Notes under the pieces: generated by a model | What the model saw: the letters and a program-made list of their open reading frames with translations, nothing else | The model's database searches: none | What the model was told of the DNA's origin: nothing | Shown here: piece by piece, positions 5,026-5,808 of the stretch | Position numbering within the stretch: the stretch's first letter is position 1 | Layout: each line of letters starts with the position of its first letter | Source: Chloroflexota bacterium | Lineage (GTDB): Bacteria > Chloroflexota > Limnocylindria > Limnocylindrales > CSP1-4 | Direction of reading: 5' to 3' | NCBI GenBank assembly: GCA_013698385.1 | Contig: JACCVB010000263.1 | Span: 1-5,808, forward strand | Length of the DNA: 5,808 nucleotides | Made by a program: the position numbers and the translations under genes

Positions 5026-5808
5026 CCCGGATCCTTCACGGACGGGTCGGTCAGTGGCGCCCTGATGGCGGCCGCCGGGCGATCGACGGCCCGATCCGCG
5101 GTCGCGACGACCGGGATGGCCACGACGGGAGCCACGGGTTCGACCACCCAGATCGTCGCTGCCAGATCGTCGGCCCGGAGCAATCGATCGGCGAGCTGTG
5201 AGCCCGCCTCGCGCTGGTCCTCGACGAGCCGGAGGAACTCGGCCATTCGGGCGGCGCCGTCGGTTCGCTCGCGAGCGACGGTGGCCAGCCGGCTGGCGAC
5301 GACCGACTCGCCGTTGAGCGCCGCCGCGTGGCGACCACTCGGGTCGTACAGGTAGGCCCGCCCGCCGGTCATCCCGGCCCCGAAATTGGCCCCGACCGGC
5401 CCAAGGACCACGACCACCCCACCGGTCATGTACTCGCAGCCGTGCGGCCCGATGCCCTCCACGATCGCCTCGGCGCCGGAGTTGCGGACCGCGAAGCGCA
5501 TCCCCGCCCGGCCGACCAGGTGCAGGCGGCCGCTGGTTGCCCCATACAGCACCGTGTTGCCGGCGATCGCCTCGCTCGCGGCATCGACCGCGAGGTCGGG
5601 CTCGGGCGCGATGCTGATCCAACCGCCGGACAGGCCCTTGCCCACGTAGTCGTTGGCCTGACCGACCAGCCGCAACTCGATGCCCGGACCGGCGAACGCC
5701 CCGAACGACTGGCCGGCCGAGCCCTCCAGCTCGAGTCGGACTGGTCCGTGCAACTCGCCGCGCTCCAGCGCACCGGTCAGAGCGGCCCCGAATGACCGGT
5801 CCGCGGTC
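5010..5808 (-). CDS. gltB: Glutamate synthase large subunit, C-terminal part (runs off right edge)
   Basis: Glutamate synthase converts glutamine and 2-oxoglutarate to two glutamates. The large subunit is about 1500 residues; only the last 265 are visible, entering from the right edge and ending at the TGA at 5012-5010. They form the C-terminal GXGXG beta-helix domain: EGSAGQSFGAF, GQANDYVGKGLSGG, IAGNTVLYGATSG, GRAGMRFAVRNSGA, VEGIGPHGCEYMTGG, VVVLGPVGANFGAGMTGG and AYLYD, all typical of GltB. The amidotransferase, FMN and Fe-S parts lie outside the window. After this domain come a helical segment (RMAEFLRLVEDQREAGSQLA) and the IWVVEP stretch, where homologues usually end, then an Ala/Val/Pro-rich tail of roughly 40 residues. 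Similar GXGXG domains occur in formylmethanofuran dehydrogenase subunit C and in stand-alone GltB3-like proteins, but the NDYVGKGLSGG and HGCEYMTGG strings fit full GltB best. Confidence 0.93.
   Translation of the reverse strand, partial: TADRSFGAALTGALERGELHGPVRLELEGSAGQSFGAFAGPGIELRLVGQANDYVGKGLSGGWISIAPEPDLAVDAASEAIAGNTVLYGATSGRLHLVGRAGMRFAVRNSGAEAIVEGIGPHGCEYMTGGVVVVLGPVGANFGAGMTGGRAYLYDPSGRHAAALNGESVVASRLATVARERTDGAARMAEFLRLVEDQREAGSQLADRLLRADDLAATIWVVEPVAPVVAIPVVATADRAVDRPAAAIRAPLTDPSVKDPGQPVV

Noticed and set aside
4444..5622. A 392-codon minus-strand open frame across the membrane protein and gltB regions
   Set aside because: It is Arg/Gly/Asp-rich with no domain, lies antisense to the Pr6Pr gene, and is out of frame with the clear GltB sequence on the same strand.

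Overview
The window is about 5.8 kb of very GC-rich bacterial chromosome with tightly packed housekeeping and regulatory genes. There is no sign of mobile elements, CRISPR arrays or RNA genes. High GC, an actinobacterial/Chloroflexota-like phosphoenolpyruvate carboxylase, and start codons lying exactly six bases after a TANNNT box (a leaderless-mRNA layout) suggest a high-GC Chloroflexota (Limnocylindria-like) or possibly an actinobacterium. This lineage call is inference; no marker gene settles it.

Layout from left to right: (1) 1-1765, minus strand, the N-terminal two thirds of phosphoenolpyruvate carboxylase (ppc), running off the left edge. (2) 1766-1851, a short divergent intergenic region with candidate -10 boxes for both directions and a 9-bp direct repeat with a 22-bp period. 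(3) 1852-3900, plus strand, a two-component pair: a soluble GAF-domain histidine kinase followed 18 bp later by an OmpR-type response regulator. (4) 3955-4269, minus strand, a small cysteine-rich, probably metal-binding protein of unknown function. (5) 4270-4404, a second divergent promoter region with two inverted repeats. (6) 4405-5025, plus strand, a six-helix Pr6Pr-family membrane protein. (7) 5010-5808, minus strand, the C-terminal part of the glutamate synthase large subunit (gltB), whose 3' end overlaps the membrane protein gene tail to tail; its 5' part lies beyond the right edge.

How the genes may work together: ppc makes oxaloacetate from PEP, and glutamate synthase makes glutamate from 2-oxoglutarate and glutamine, so both flanking genes sit at the carbon/nitrogen junction of central metabolism. 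The cytosolic kinase/regulator pair is divergent from ppc. The direct repeat between them is a reasonable candidate site for autoregulation or ppc control, but only position supports that. Most of the window is ordinary. The points most worth a second look are the three TACNNT-N6-start arrangements, the 22-bp-spaced direct repeat, and the small CxxC protein with a near-palindrome at its promoter.
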